Below are positions 11,062-22,863 of a DNA stretch of 64,000 bases, piece by piece. This DNA is from Zingiber officinale (Eukaryota > Streptophyta > Magnoliopsida > Zingiberales > Zingiberaceae): assembly GCF_018446385.1 (NCBI RefSeq), contig NC_055990.1, positions 131,266,996 to 131,330,995 of the forward strand, in the 5' to 3' direction. The first letter of the stretch is position 1; each line of letters opens with the position of its first letter. The notes below the pieces were generated by a model that was given only the letters and a program-made list of their open reading frames with translations, was not told the origin of the DNA and ran no database searches. Made by a program: the position numbers and the translations under genes.

Positions 11062-12568
11062 TGTTGGGAGATTGTTGGTGCAATATTCCCCAGGTCAAGT
11101 TTGACCTAGTTTGACTGAGCTTAAATTGGTTCAAGCTCGAGTCTTAATGTTTATGTTTTGATGGTTTGACAATACATGTTGACAATACATGTTTGACATT
11201 ACATGTAGATTAACACATGGAGATTGCAGGTGCAATTGTTCATGTGTGGAGATTGTGATGGAGAGTCAAGTATGTCAAGGTTGACCAGATACTTGATTGG
11301 AAAATCCTGGTGAGTGAAGCCATGTGAAAGTCCTAACTTGGAGGTTAGGCAAAGGAAGTCCTGGTGAGTGAAGCCAGGCAGAAGAAAATTCTGGTGAGTG
11401 AAGCCAGGTGAAAGACCTAGTGAGTGAAGCTAGGCAGTGAGGAAATCCTAGTGAGTGAAGCTAGATGAAAGTCCTGGTGAGTGAAGACAGACAGAGGAAA
11501 ATCCTGGTGAGTGAAGCCAGGTGAAAATCCTAGTGAGTAAAACTAGGTGAAAGACCTGGTGAGTGAAGCCAAGCAGAAGAGAAGTCTTAGTGAGTAAAGC
11601 TAGGCAGAAGGGAAGTCCTGATGAGTGAAGCCAGGCACGGGGAAATCCAGATGGGTCAAGGGTGACCGGATGCTAGGTTTTATGAACCAACAGGTCATGG
11701 ATTGACCGGATGTTGGTTTGGGGGCTTGGGACTTGATTTTGGGCAAAACCAATGTCTGGATCGATCAGCCGATCGATTGGATGATGCCCAATCGATCGGT
11801 CAATCGATTGGGAAGGTCCCCGCGACAAGCCTCGAGTGGGCTAGTCGCAGAACACACAGAACGCCTCCGGATCAATCGGCCGATCGTTCCAGAGACCCAA
11901 ATCGATCAGTGGATCGATTGGGGTGGCGCGTTTCTGCGTGATAAGCCCTGGATCGATCGACCGATCAATCCAGGCAATTCCTGAGAGCACAGAGGCGCTC
12001 TGGATCAATCAGTGGATCGATCCAAAACCTCCCCGATCGATTGAGAGCAATCCAATCGATCGGGATCCGACCGTTGGCGTCGTATTTAGCTACAGATGTT
12101 CGATTCCTTCAGCAGAACATCACACATACAGCTCCGATCTTCATAGGCGACTCCATAGCTTCTCCACAGAGCTCTCCACGCCAGATCTTGAAGATTCTTG
12201 GAAGTTTTGTCAAAGTCAAGAGGCGAAGAAGAGAAGTTAGGGTTAGGGCTTTTATTGCACTTCTTGTAAGCTTTTGCTTGTTCTTTATTGCCCTTCTCTT
12301 CCTTCTTGTATTGAGAGTCTTATAGGGGTTCTCCACCTTCGGTAGTTACCGAAAAGGAGTGTTTATTAGTGGAGGTGTGTGTGAGTGTGTGGATCCTTGG
12401 ACTAGTCACCTCCTTTGGAGGTGGATACCAAGTAAATCTACTTGTTAGCGTTGTGTGTGTTGTTTCTTGTATATTTCCGCTGCACATCTTTGAAGAAACA
12501 AACAACGCCGACCACGAGCACGCGACGAGCTATTCATCCCCCCCTCTAGATACATTTCGGTCCCAACA
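11062..12568 (+). mobile_element. Solo LTR, family A, plus orientation, copy 1
   Basis: It starts TGTTGGGAGATTGTTGG and ends TTTCGGTCCCAACA. The 5-bp target duplication CTTTG is perfect (11,057-11,061 and 12,569-12,573). Length is 1,507 bp. The same insertion is at 49,065-50,700 in copy 2 and from 63,656 in copy 3, so it predates the segmental duplication. It holds about 11 units with a GGTGAGTGAAG-like core (11,305-11,640) and an ATCGATC cluster (11,755-12,065). Confidence 0.95.
11305..11640 (+). repeat. Array of about 11 CTGGTGAGTGAAGCCAGG-like units
   Basis: The unit is about 30-33 bp with core C(T)(G/A)GTGAGTGAAGC. About eight units keep GTGAGTGAAG exactly; the others read GTGAGTAAA or ATGAGTGAAG. 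Each core resembles a consensus plant 5' splice site (G|GTGAGT). Confidence 0.85.
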
Positions 12569-13205
12569 CTTTGCTCGGACGGTAACATATTAAGAACCAT
12601 ATATAAGGCTAAGTGTCTTTATACTCGGGCAAGATTTGCCCGGCTGAGCGTATATGAGCACATGGATGCTCGCTCGGCCTTTGGTCGGCCGGTAACATCC
12701 TGAAACCATATATAAGGCTAAGTGCCTTTATGTTCGAGCGGGCATTGCCCGACCGAGTGTGTATGAGCACGTGAGTACTCACTCGGCCTTCGATCAGCCG
12801 GTAATGCACTAGAAATCATATATTAGGCTAAGTGCTTTTATGCTCGGGCGGACTTTGCCCGGCCAAGTGTGTATGAGCACGTGGGTACTCGCTTGGCCTT
12901 CGATCAACCGGTAATGTACTAGAAATTATATATTAGGCTAAGTGCCTTTATGCTTGGGCGGGCTTTGCCCGGCCGAGTATGTATGAACATATGGATGTTC
13001 TCTCGGCCTCTACTCGGCCTGTAATATATTAAAACTATACAAAAGGCTAAGTGTCTCTACGCTCGGTCGGGCTCTACCCGGCCGTGCGTGTATGAGCATA
13101 TGGATACTCACTCGGCCTTCACTCGACCGACTATATACCTTTTCTATCCTTCTCAACCTTGACCCCTCCTTCATTCGCCAGACCGACCTATCATAACCCG
13201 TATCA

Positions 13206-14063
13206 CGTTGCAATATGAAATGTGATTATTATTAGTAGTAGTAGCCGTTGTAGTAGTGTTTTATTTTTCTATTATAGCAAAAAGTGATTATATTTATCTC
13301 AGTTATCTTTCACAACCCGTCTCTAGGTTATATGAGGGGAGAAAAATCATGGGTCAGCTTATAGTCGACTGTCCAAGTGGATAAGGGATGGGAGGATTTT
13401 TTCTCTGAGTCCATGTGTCCGATAAGAATTGATCTTTTACCCCCATTATAATAATTCTATCACCCTCTAATCAATTGGGCATTCCATGGAGATATTGTTT
13501 TGTTCCCTTATAAATTATCACTTATTTATTTGTTTGCTTATGATTGAAAATTTATTTTAATGTCACCCATCTATCTTTCAAAAGACTGAATTTATCTTAT
13601 ATTTTCTCTAAAATATAAATTAAATATAAAAAATGAATGGTACGAGAGTTGAAACACTTTTATTCATTCACCTATTGAAAAAATAATTGATGGACAGAGT
13701 TTAAATTCATCCACAAATAATTTTGACACATTTTTCATCCATCCAAAACCAGGTAAAATAATCTTTTCATACTTGATCAAAAAAAAAATGACTACAAGAA
13801 TAATGAACTTTGATTGTGAATCTCAATCTCAAACATAAAAAAAATGGCCATTGGGAGCTTGTAGCAGCGATACCAAGTGAGTCAAGGCCACACCACAAAC
13901 TCACACTCATTCCGACTCACTGCAAACTCACAATGACATTGTAGCTAACCTCTCCACGGTATTTGCGAGCAGAAAGGCCATGCAAGTTCACAGTGACTCC
14001 ATGAACTCATAGCAGTCGCTGAGAGGTTACGAGCTAGTGGCTGTTGCGAGTTCACGACATCAT
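13206..14063. other. Right flank of duplicated unit; no gene seen
   Basis: AT-rich sequence outside the LTR, nearly identical to 51,338-52,195. I see no coding frame with family resemblance. It contains GAGTCAAGGCCACACC and repeated CTCAC/GTGAG words near 13,870-14,000. Confidence 0.6.
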
Positions 14064-15260
14064 GGCCGCAAGCTCGAGCTCGTCTAGTTGGTCCTGGTTG
14101 ACCGGGGATTTCTTTCCTTTCACATTTCTTTCTCCAGGAACTTGCTATATTTCAGACCACCAAACAAGCATCCCCACAATGGATTATAAAAAAGATCCAT
14201 CTACTAGCACAATTCCATTAGCTAGAGATATCCATGGAAACTTTGAGTGAAAAGAGATAGCCAACATCACATTTGAAAGGAAAAGAGATGAACTTATTTT
14301 TGATTCTCTCTTCACACACGTCCAACAAGGCAGCTTAAATTTGCACATTCCTGAATGCATGGATCTGCTTATTATTGTTCGAATGCCCAAGCCAGTAATT
14401 TTCATTTTGGGAAAGTAAATGAATCAACAAACGGTTTGCCCCAAAGTCATAAAATGTTACAAGTGCAGATCTTGCTGCTAAATACAAACTCCCAAAGAAA
14501 ATTCAAGCATGTTGGAAGTTTTGCCATCATAAATGCATGACTCTGCTTAGTGTTCTTCAAGTCAAAAACCATGCACTGAACTGAAACATTCAAGAAGTCA
14601 AAAACCATGCACTGAACTGTCTTCATTCAAATGTATCTTCTTTTCAACATGCCCCGGTGGCTTCAAAACATTCAAGAAGTCAACCAACAATGAGCCTCAT
14701 CTCAATGAGTGAACCAAAATTTGCAATGAATGGAAACAAGGCAGCCAAAATACTTGACCCATAAAGAATGAAGTTCATCATAAAGTATGAAGTTATAGTC
14801 ATCAACAGAGAAGGGTACTTGAGCATGAGTATGCAATTTTCATTTCCAAAAAACTTGAATAAGGACATGCCATCTCCTTCAACACACGACAAGCTATCTT
14901 GCTCGTAACACAGTTAAGTTCTTTAATTTGCCAACAGAAAAGTTGTGCTAGAGCCAGAGAGCAAAAGCATGATGCATTTTACTTGATCTGGTAAAATGTA
15001 TGAGTCATTTTTTCTTATATTAATGCTCATATATACATATTGTTGGAGTATTATTCCCTGGAAAATAGTATTTTCATAACTCCTACTGAATGATATAGCC
15101 TAACTTCCGTAGATGCTATCCTCTCAAGCAAGTAAAAACTCCACCCATCATAACCATCTCTCGAGGTGATCATGTCAAATTCTTCTAAATGTGTAGACCA
15201 CTTACCAAACAAAATTCAGTCTCGAGAGTGCAATATAAACATCTAACCATTTGAATTTTG
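14064..15260. other. Mostly non-coding; possible membrane-protein gene scrap on minus strand
   Basis: At 14,680-14,892 the minus strand encodes about 70 residues with two hydrophobic segments (LLMTITSYFMMNFILYGSSI and LAALFPFIANFG). A shifted frame after IEMRLIV could continue with LNVLKPPGHVEKKIHLN. This looks like the eroded C-terminal part of a membrane protein that I cannot name. Around 14,545-14,620 a segment of about 33 bp containing TCAAAAACCATGCACTGAACTG is directly repeated. Nothing else is supportable. Confidence 0.3.
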
Positions 15261-15268
15261 TTGAAATC

Positions 15269-17079
15269 TCACTGTTCAACTTCTAGCATTTTTTTTTTGG
15301 CTAGAAGCATGAAAGCATCTGAACATGGCACCAACTCCATTTGAATCATCTCATAGAAAATAAGTGCTCTCTGTATACTGCCTCTGTTACAATATGCTAT
15401 GATCAATGAATTATACAAACAATTAGTAGGGGTCAAACCTTTCTGCCCCAAAATGCCAATAAATTTCTCAGCATCACTCATTTGTCCATATTTGCAGAGG
15501 TTTTGAACTAAGGACTTATAGAACCTCACATTGGGCTCAAGACCCATATGCACCATCTCATAGTAAAGTATGATGATTTTTTGATAATCTCCAGTTGTTC
15601 CATAGCCATCAATTAGAATCAAGTATATTTCTTGATCAGGGACAAGCCCCATGTTCAACAAAGATGTCAAAGTTCTGTTGGTTTCCATGATACTATGTAG
15701 AGTGTCTTTATCATCTCATTGCAAGTGTCAAGACTAGGCAAAAATCCACCTTCAAGCATCTTTTCACTATATCTCAAGCACTAATTTGTCCATCCATTTC
15801 TCGACAGACCAATTATCAGATGATTATATGTCTCGTCATATGGTTTCAGTCCTATTGAGCTCATCTCTTCCATCATTTGAACACCCTCTTCGATTCTTTC
15901 TTCCTGAGAATAAAATCCTATTAGACAAGTGTAAACATATGAATTCAAGTTGCATCCCCTGCTGATCATTTCGTCCTTGGATTGAAGTGCCGAGTCCAGT
16001 TTGCACAACTTGCAATAGCTAGCTACAATCAAAGAGTATGCAATATCATCAAACATCATGTTTCTTTGCAGCATTCTCTTTAAAAGAGTGATTGCTTCTT
16101 CAGCCCTATCCTCCTCAATGATCCTAAAAGCCAGTGTAGTGTTCACAATAATGCTAGGGGCACATCTACTCCCACGATTTCTATCTAAAACACTCACTAA
16201 CTTTGGCAAAACCCCTTCCTTGAGCATCACATCAATCATAACTTCAGTCGTTGTTTGGTTTGGGTATATTCTTCTTACAAACATATATTCAAATATCTTC
16301 CAAGACAAATTATTCTGATCAGATCTCTGTGAAACATGAAGCATTGTGTTAAAGCTAATTAAATTAGTATCCAACCCATGATCTCCCAAGTATCTGCAAG
16401 CATCAAACGCTTCATTGACCATTCTCTTCTTCGAATACACCTGTAGCAAAAGATCAAAAACACGATGTACGGGAAAAACTGCTTCGTAAGTGCCGAGAAG
16501 CACCTCCACAATTGATGCATGTTTAGATGCAACTCTCTCTGTATACTTAGTGACTGCCGACCAAGCACGCACATCGATAAAAAGGCCGTAACAAATAAGG
16601 ACATGAACAATGAAGTAATAAGATCGCAAGTCATGTTCGAAATGTTTAGTCTGGGAGCACCAGTGGAAGAAAGTTAGCGCCATTTTTGCATCAATGGGTT
16701 CCTTGAGGTAAAGTATCACTCGCTCCACCAGGAGTTCGGTGAGTTGTATTGATCTGAAACCAACGGTTAGGCTATCAAAGCTCTAACCTTTGCTTCTCAC
16801 ATCGTTGATTATAGTGGAAAGATTGCAAAAATTTGATTCGTTTTGCGGTTGTCAGCAATGGACTGAGTCTGCGTGGGAATCATTAGCAGGGAGGTGGAGA
16901 GCTTGACGATGAGCGAGTATGAATTCACCGCCGAAGTAGTGATTTAGATCATATTTCGAGGCAAGAGTTAGAGAGCAATGGAGACAAGCGGAGAGGTATC
17001 GAACTACCGTGGCTCGCATAGAAATGAACCTGGATGAGATGGTGAAGGGTCGAGTTTCCGGACACCATATAAAGCTCAT
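15269..17079 (-). pseudogene. PPR protein relic A (P-class, organelle-type)
   Basis: The minus-strand frame begins MSFIWCPETRPFTISSRF, with an Arg/Ser-rich start typical of a mitochondrial presequence. It continues through an N-terminal region (LYLKEPIDAKMALTFFHWC) into tandem 35-residue P-type pentatricopeptide repeats, with cues such as IAYSLIVASYCKL, YVYTCLIGFYS, YNHLIIGLSRNGW and YNSLIIAYCNRG. Intact P-class relatives bind organellar RNA. Compared with relic B, it has TGA after DSVHC (about 16,856), TAG after RSKG (about 16,783), TAG after GWTN (15,781-15,783) and a 7-bp deletion near 15,695 that shifts the last part (15,269-15,688) out of frame. It cannot encode the full protein. Confidence 0.8.
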
Positions 17080-17099
17080 TGTATCACCATGACCAATTC

Positions 17100-18458
17100 T
17101 AAGGTAGTGTTTTTTTCAAGGGATGGAAATAGAGAAACAAAAATTCAAAAGGGTAAAAATGGAATACAATTTTCTTAGACTTCTTAGTTTCATGTGAAAT
17201 AATTTTTTTACAATTAACGGACCATTTTGTTTAAATTTGTGAATCGGAATAGTAGTGAGATTGATTCTGAGGTCAATAGGAATGAAAATCAAGATTACAT
17301 TATCAGTGTTTGTTTCGAGTCAATATCAATAATGAGAATCAAATAAATTTTTAATTTTACCCTTAGTACTAATGAGTTCAAATTTATAATGAACAACAAC
17401 AACTATTGTTGCTATTCAAAGGAAAAAAACTATTGGAGTAACCAGCACACTGTTCACGTTTCAAAAACATGAATTGAATTTCATGATTACTGTTCACGTT
17501 TTGTTTCAAAACGTGAAGTTCACGTTTTGTTTAAAAACGTGAATGACTTTCTACGGAGAGCAGGAGTTACCGACAGATTTCCTTGCATGAGCAACAGTAC
17601 AAGAAGGAAGGAAGAGCCGGTGGCACATGTCACGGCACAAGAATTTGGCCGATGTAAATAGATCCGACGCAGGGTTGTTTGGCCGGCGCAGTCTCCATCA
17701 GTAGCAGCTTGGTCTTGGCACCTATTTGAGACAACAACTTTAGCCGACTTCGAAGCGGCTGGTGGCTGGCGGGAGGGCCGCTGACTGGTGTCAGACGTTG
17801 GCCGGTGGAGTTGGGTGGCGGCGGTGAAAAAGGCAAAGCTCCTTTTCATTTTTGTCGGCGGCAGAACCCACTATAGTTATTTTTGGTATTAAGAGAATAT
17901 TTGATTAATGAAAATAAAGTAATCGATTGATTGAGAGATTGATATAGGAATGAGTGATTACCAAGTATAAGAATTCATTCCTTTATTTATATTATTATTT
18001 ATATAATTTAAATATTAACAATGATAATTATTTATTTTCATTCCTATTTTCCACCTTTATTTTCTTACCCCAAACGTCCCTTAATATTTTTTTTACTATT
18101 TAATTATTTTCTTTATAGACAAATATATAATTTAAAATTATAAAATAGGCAATTTAATATTTCATTTACTTTTTCATCTTTACCTTTTATCTTTTACAAT
18201 GAAATTTCTATTTTTTTCCTTACAACTTATCTCTTATTCAAAATATTTTTGTACGTAGGTTTTTTTTTTAAGACAGAAGGATGAAGGCAACTTCTTATGT
18301 TAGACCTGTTATTAAGGTATTCAGCAATGCTTGATCTCGCATGACAAACTACATCAATTATCTATTAGCACAGATGAAAATTTTCATTTCACCAGTGACA
18401 CGGGTTGTCATTTCTCATTTCACCACTGATACGGGTTTTTATGAGCAAGTCTTTCAGG
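17100..18458. other. Intergenic, AT-rich; hairpin cluster near 17,450-17,545
   Basis: No supportable gene. A set of nested inverted repeats of TTCACGTTTT / AAAACGTGAA lies at about 17,450-17,545. The minus-strand frames at 17,520-17,849 have no recognisable family or conservation within the window. Confidence 0.5.
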
Positions 18459-20880
18459 TGATGTGATAATTAAAGCCAAGAAGAGGGGGTGACGTCTAGA
18501 CCCGAACGAGGATAAGGTTATGTATATATTCAGACGGGAAGGATCAATCGGACGCTAAGATACTTAGCCTTATCTAAGATATAGCGTACGATTGGCCAGA
18601 TGATAGCCAATCGAATATAAATTTCTCTGTATATGCCCAGGCGAAAAGTATCGGTCGGCCCTAGAGGAGCTTAAGTATATCAAGCTTTCAATATGTAAAT
18701 GGTCAAGCAAAGGACGATCGAATGAAGGCTTCCATGCATATGCTCGGACGAATATAAATTCGTCCGGGCTTAAAGGCATTTAATCTCGTTTAGTCTATGA
18801 CATATGATCAGTAAAGCAAAGGCCGACTAAAGGCTTCCATGCGTATGCCTGGACAGATATAAATCCGGACGGGCCTAAAGGTGTTTGGCCTTTTTGAGCC
18901 TTCAATATATGAATGACCGCGCGAAAACCGACTGAATACAAGGTTCTATGTATGTGCCCGATCGGACTTAAAGGCGTCTAGTCTTATCAAGCCTGTATTA
19001 TATGAATGGTCGGACAAAAACTGACCGAATAATGATATGCTAGGTCTAACGTATTCACTCGGTCAGGAAAGGCCAGATGAGCCTAAATAGGCTTAATCTG
19101 GTCATGATTCCTGAATACGACTAGAGAGATAAAGGTTGGCTAAATATAATGTTCTTTATATGTATATATTCAAGCAGGTAATAACCGGCCAGACTATCTA
19201 CCACAGAAGGTATTCCAAATATATGACCAGTCATATTCTAAATATAAGACCGACCAGGTTATTTACCATGGAAGGTATTTTAAATATATGACCGGCCGGG
19301 TTATCTACCTGGCCGGGTTATCTGCAACAAAAGGAATCCCAAATATATGATTGACTGAGATACATGTAACAAAAGACTAGTCAGGATATGTGACCGGTCA
19401 AGATATGTTCAGTAGACAAGTGGTAGACAACATTAAGACAGCCTCACAAAGTTGTCCAGGAATATTCCCTCAAAGCCCCTTCATTGAGTAGTTACAATGA
19501 CGTACTCTCGCAAGCACTTCATGAAGAACTCAACTCACAAACGACAAAGAAGGTACATCTACGCACGAAGTTCAGGTTGTACTTTTCTCATCTCCTAATA
19601 AACTCTAACAAATTGGGGACCAACTCAAGACTACGAAGGTTAAATAAGGTAGTATAAAAGGAGGAATCCTCTCCGTTGGTCAGGTACGCAAACAGACTCA
19701 ACCCTAACTCTCTGCATTTAAAGCTCTGTTTTCTGCTACTGTTATTCTTCCACCTGCAAGAGAGAAACTAACTTAAGCGTCGGAGGGGAGGGATTCCCAC
19801 CCCGGTCTTAGGTCACTAACGCTTTGTTGACTCGTCTAAGTATGCGCAGGATCGTCGAGGAGTTCTTCCAGATCTCTAGAGGTTCATCGTCCTTGGAGCA
19901 ACCACCAACCAAAACTAGCATACCATCTTCCAACTTTCAGGCAGGATCAAATTTGACGTTGTGGGAATCTTCGCCTGAATCTAAAACTTTAAGATGGAAG
20001 AAGTTGGGAAACTTACTACTGTTACTTTAACACAAGAAGATATGGATCTACTCATCGAGGCCCGATTTCAAAGGGCGTTGCAACAACAACAAGCAAACAC
20101 TGTTGGTATTCTGCCACCGCCACAACCTGCAGCATCTACAACAGTACATCACCGAGAGAGGCGGGCTCAAGAGGAGGATCCAGCTCAAGTACTTCCTGCA
20201 CCTCTCTCCCCTCTCCGTTGTCCTAGGGCGTCATTTCATACACCGCTAGAACAAGTGGAGCCAGAGGATCTGCATCAGGGATCTTCTAGAGAAGGGCATG
20301 TTCATAATAGGCACAGAGGAAAGGCCCAGTGAGTGATAATTCGTTGGAGAAAACTGTCACCCTATTTTCTCAGGGAATATTAGAAGACCCGTTACCAAAA
20401 CATTACCAAAATCTGAGCATCGGGAAGTGATTTGGCGTGGAAACATATCAAACCAGTAGGAGACGTCAACAAGATAGAACCCCAATGGGGAGAACCTTTT
20501 AAAGTGATACAAAAACTCACCTCAAGCTTTTATTATCTTGAAGACGCTGAAGGTCGAAGACTAGATAGACCTTGGAATGCTAATCACTTACAATCTTACA
20601 GAACTTAACAAGTAGGCCTGTAACTTATCCGTGTATTTTATCTAACTTTTTCATACAATTAATGAAAAGTGCAGGTATAATGTTTATATACTCTCCCGAG
20701 CGAGTGAATTGATTCTCCCTCAGTAGTTGATCGGCGATCTTAAGGGGTGACTGGGCAGGCTCCCTTAAGGGATGATTGGAGACATTTTAGGGCAATGCTA
20801 AATGGCCAGAATCTGTCCAGCTAGAATATACTTTTAAGATCATTATCAAGGGTATTTAAATAAAATTATCTCTCTCCATA
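18459..20880 (+). mobile_element. Internally deleted Tat-like gypsy element, plus strand
   Basis: A diverged LTR (approximate start 18,459, with decayed GGCCGACTAAAGG-type subrepeats from about 18,540 to 19,340) leads to a TATA-like GTAGTATAAAAGGAGG at about 19,650. The gag start at 19,994 (MEEVGKLTTVTLTQEDMDLL) runs about 112 codons to 20,332. Coding then jumps to the last part of an integrase: VGDVNKIEPQWGEPFKVI and DRPWNANHLQSYRT end at about 20,608. Capsid, protease, RT and RNase H are missing, and no 3' LTR is evident. Sequence to about 20,880 resembles a post-pol 3' region (CTCCCGAGCGAGTGAATTG). It is a deletion derivative, diverged from the elements in the three-copy array. Confidence 0.75.
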
Positions 20881-21639
20881 TTACTAATTAAGTACAACTT
20901 AAGATTGCTATTATAATCCATTTTCTAACTGGCCATATTTTAGTCAGCAAGATTTACTATTTTTCTATAAACCTAGTCCTAAGATTTTGAGACAAGTTTA
21001 TAAAAAAATTATAAATCTACCTATGTATTAAGAGAGGAGTTATAATGAAAGATTTATAACATAAATCACATGTTATAAATTTTTCGTTGGAGATGCTCTT
21101 AAATGAGGTCGAACACTGAGATGACTCATGTCAAATCGAAATTGAAGATTTTTTTACACATTAAAATTTTATCGAATATAAATTAAAAGACCGTCTTTTA
21201 ACAAAAAAATAAAAAAAATCTAATTATATATATATATAAATTATTTATGTCATTTAAATTAAAATTATTATATATAAAATTTTATTATATGAAAATAATA
21301 TCTATCAACTTATCAAAATTACTTAAACTTCATTAAACTTAATTGAAATTAATTATAATCATTTTAAAACAGTTATAACTTATATTAGCTCTTAGTTAAA
21401 CAACTAGCCATTATAATACTAAAAGTGAAAATATTTTCAGAATAACAATATAACAAGACGCCGTTTTAGCTCTTTTAACTTTTGCCCATTCTTATTTGGT
21501 TTGAGATACTTAAAAATTAATAAAATTATAAATCAAGCATTTAAAAAAACAAATTAATTTATACTTGCGATTTATTTTGATGGCACAATGAATTATTGTC
21601 AAAATTTTATATTGACACTTAAGATACTAGGATATATTT
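20881..21639. other. AT-rich intergenic sequence; nothing recognised
   Basis: It holds long A/T runs and (TA)n near 21,220-21,240. I see no coding frame with family resemblance and no clear repeat boundary. Confidence 0.5.
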
Positions 21640-22760
21640 GATGCAAATTAGTTCAATAAAAATATGGAACCCGAATCCAATTGTACATCGCACTAACTCT
21701 TATTCCATGAAAAACATGCAAGAATACTGTAATTTCTTGAGGGCATGAAAAGTTCACAAACAGTGCATATGAAAGAGATGAAAGCGTCTACATCAAACGA
21801 CATCTCCCTTAAAATGCAAATGTATATTAGTATCACAAAAGTATAGATGATGACCATATTAAAAGTATAGAACAATTGTCTTGATCGATTTTAGAATTCC
21901 ATACTGACCGCTACCCAGCTATTATCACTAAAGGCTAGAGTGATTCCACCTTCAGGTAAAACCATGAGGATAAACTTGGACTCTATTGCACAGCAGCGAG
22001 AGACTGCTTCCGTGCAAGGGAAGTTCGCTGTGTGCTTGTGAACTTATGACAACGGAGCAGTCAGGACTGTAGCAATCATGTTGAGCTGCCAGATTCAGGG
22101 AGATCTTGTAGAGGTTGTTTTCCATTCTTACTAGCACTGATACGTTCTGCTTCTCCACAGGATCATGCTCATCTGGCCATGATCAAATGCTAAAAAAAAA
22201 AAAGGCAAATTGAAATAGGATTTTAATTAATATGGAAAGCGAATGATTCACCTTGCAGAATTTCTTCAATTGTAGTGACACTTGCAGGTTCTTGATTCTT
22301 GACATGGCCATGATCAGCTGCAGATCATTTAGCTAACTATAAACAAACATGATGAACACCTATGACCTGTAGCATGTATAATGGTTCGCCTTGATCCTGT
22401 GGGTCATCCGGGTTGGTATGTGGCGGAACTTGCCACAATGAGGCGGCAGGGTCAATCCTCGGGGCAGTTGGGGAATAAATTACCTATCCTCGTATTACAC
22501 CATGTCCGCCACATGCCCGCTCGGATGCTGCGATTTACCTCCCCGTGATGGCCTTGGGTTGGGTACGGCGAGGGCGCTGGGGGCGAGCGTTTCGCCTTTT
22601 GCCACAATGTATAATGGTTCGCCTTGCAGGATTTCACTAATTTAAATGGCACTCCTAGGTTCTTGCTTCTGTGCATGGTCATGCTCATCCTATACACAAT
22701 CAGCTTCAAAATTTTAGCAATTATAATCAGAATTGATAAAAAAAAATCCTTAACCATAGT
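21640..22760 (-). pseudogene. Relic of DRB 3' exons
   Basis: This parallels the last three exons and 3' flank of the DRB gene at 26,100-27,480. Last-exon relic: about 21,895-22,172, with [10 protein letters not shown] then a stop, and a damaged [11 protein letters not shown] tail missing about 11 bp. Penultimate relic: 22,253-22,317, which keeps the CAG acceptor that the main gene has lost. Antepenultimate relic: about 22,625-22,694, with an internal TAA and a GC donor. A 213-bp SINE-like insert lies between the last two. It has several frame breaks and is not functional. It sits directly downstream of PPR relic B, suggesting both came in one duplication. Confidence 0.75.
22394..22606 (+). 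mobile_element. SINE-like retroposon with 20-bp target duplication
   Basis: A 213-bp GC-richer segment is flanked by perfect 20-bp direct repeats, ATGTATAATGGTTCGCCTTG (22,374-22,393 and 22,607-22,626). The homologous DRB intron at about 27,360-27,382 is uninterrupted. GGGTCAATCCTCGG near 22,450 resembles a pol III B box and a TTTT lies near the 3' end. Long target duplications and size favour a tRNA-derived SINE; orientation is inferred from the B-box-like motif. Confidence 0.75.
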
Positions 22761-22863
22761 GTTTTAATCTAGTTGGGTTTGACCTTTTTGAATTGCAATT
22801 GCTGGCTCTCATTCCTGTACGGGATCATGCACATCTAACCTATGATAAGCTGTAAATTTCAGC

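Larger units (their letters stand above)
10370..13205 (-). mobile_element. Ty3/gypsy LTR, minus orientation, split by a solo LTR, copy 1
   Basis: The 5' end on the minus strand is TGATACGGGTTATGATAGG at 13,205. The LTR continues through a 110-bp-type array (about 12,574-13,130), is interrupted by the family A solo LTR (11,062-12,568), and resumes to about 10,370, where the gag leader starts. A TATA-like box (TAGTATAAAAAGGGGG on the minus strand, about 10,555-10,575) lies at the position expected of the LTR promoter. The inner boundary is approximate because I could not identify a primer-binding site with certainty. Confidence 0.7.
1..14063. repeat. Segmental duplication, copy 1 (left part outside window)
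   Basis: Position 1 lines up with about 33,319 in copy 2 and 54,312 in copy 3. Near-identical sequence then runs in the same order until 14,063, where the text ends in TTCACGACATCAT and unique sequence follows. The copies share internal solo LTR insertions at the same sites, so they arose by duplication of a finished locus and not by repeated transposition. Copy 1 alone carries the solo LTR at 7,061-8,514 and lacks the copia element seen in copy 2. Confidence 0.9.

Noticed and set aside
1284-13205. A DNA transposon with long terminal inverted repeats
   Set aside because: The ends are LTR sequences with LTR-type promoters and leaders, no transposase is present and the outer flanks (GGCTAG / CGTTG) do not form a target duplication.
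17520-17849. 109-codon minus-strand ORF near PPR relic A
   Set aside because: No family resemblance, no paralogue in the window, and it begins within the hairpin cluster.
21952-22158. 68-codon minus-strand ORF as a separate small gene
   Set aside because: It is a shifted frame of the DRB last-exon relic; the equivalent frame in the DRB gene (26,810-27,166) is not the family frame either.
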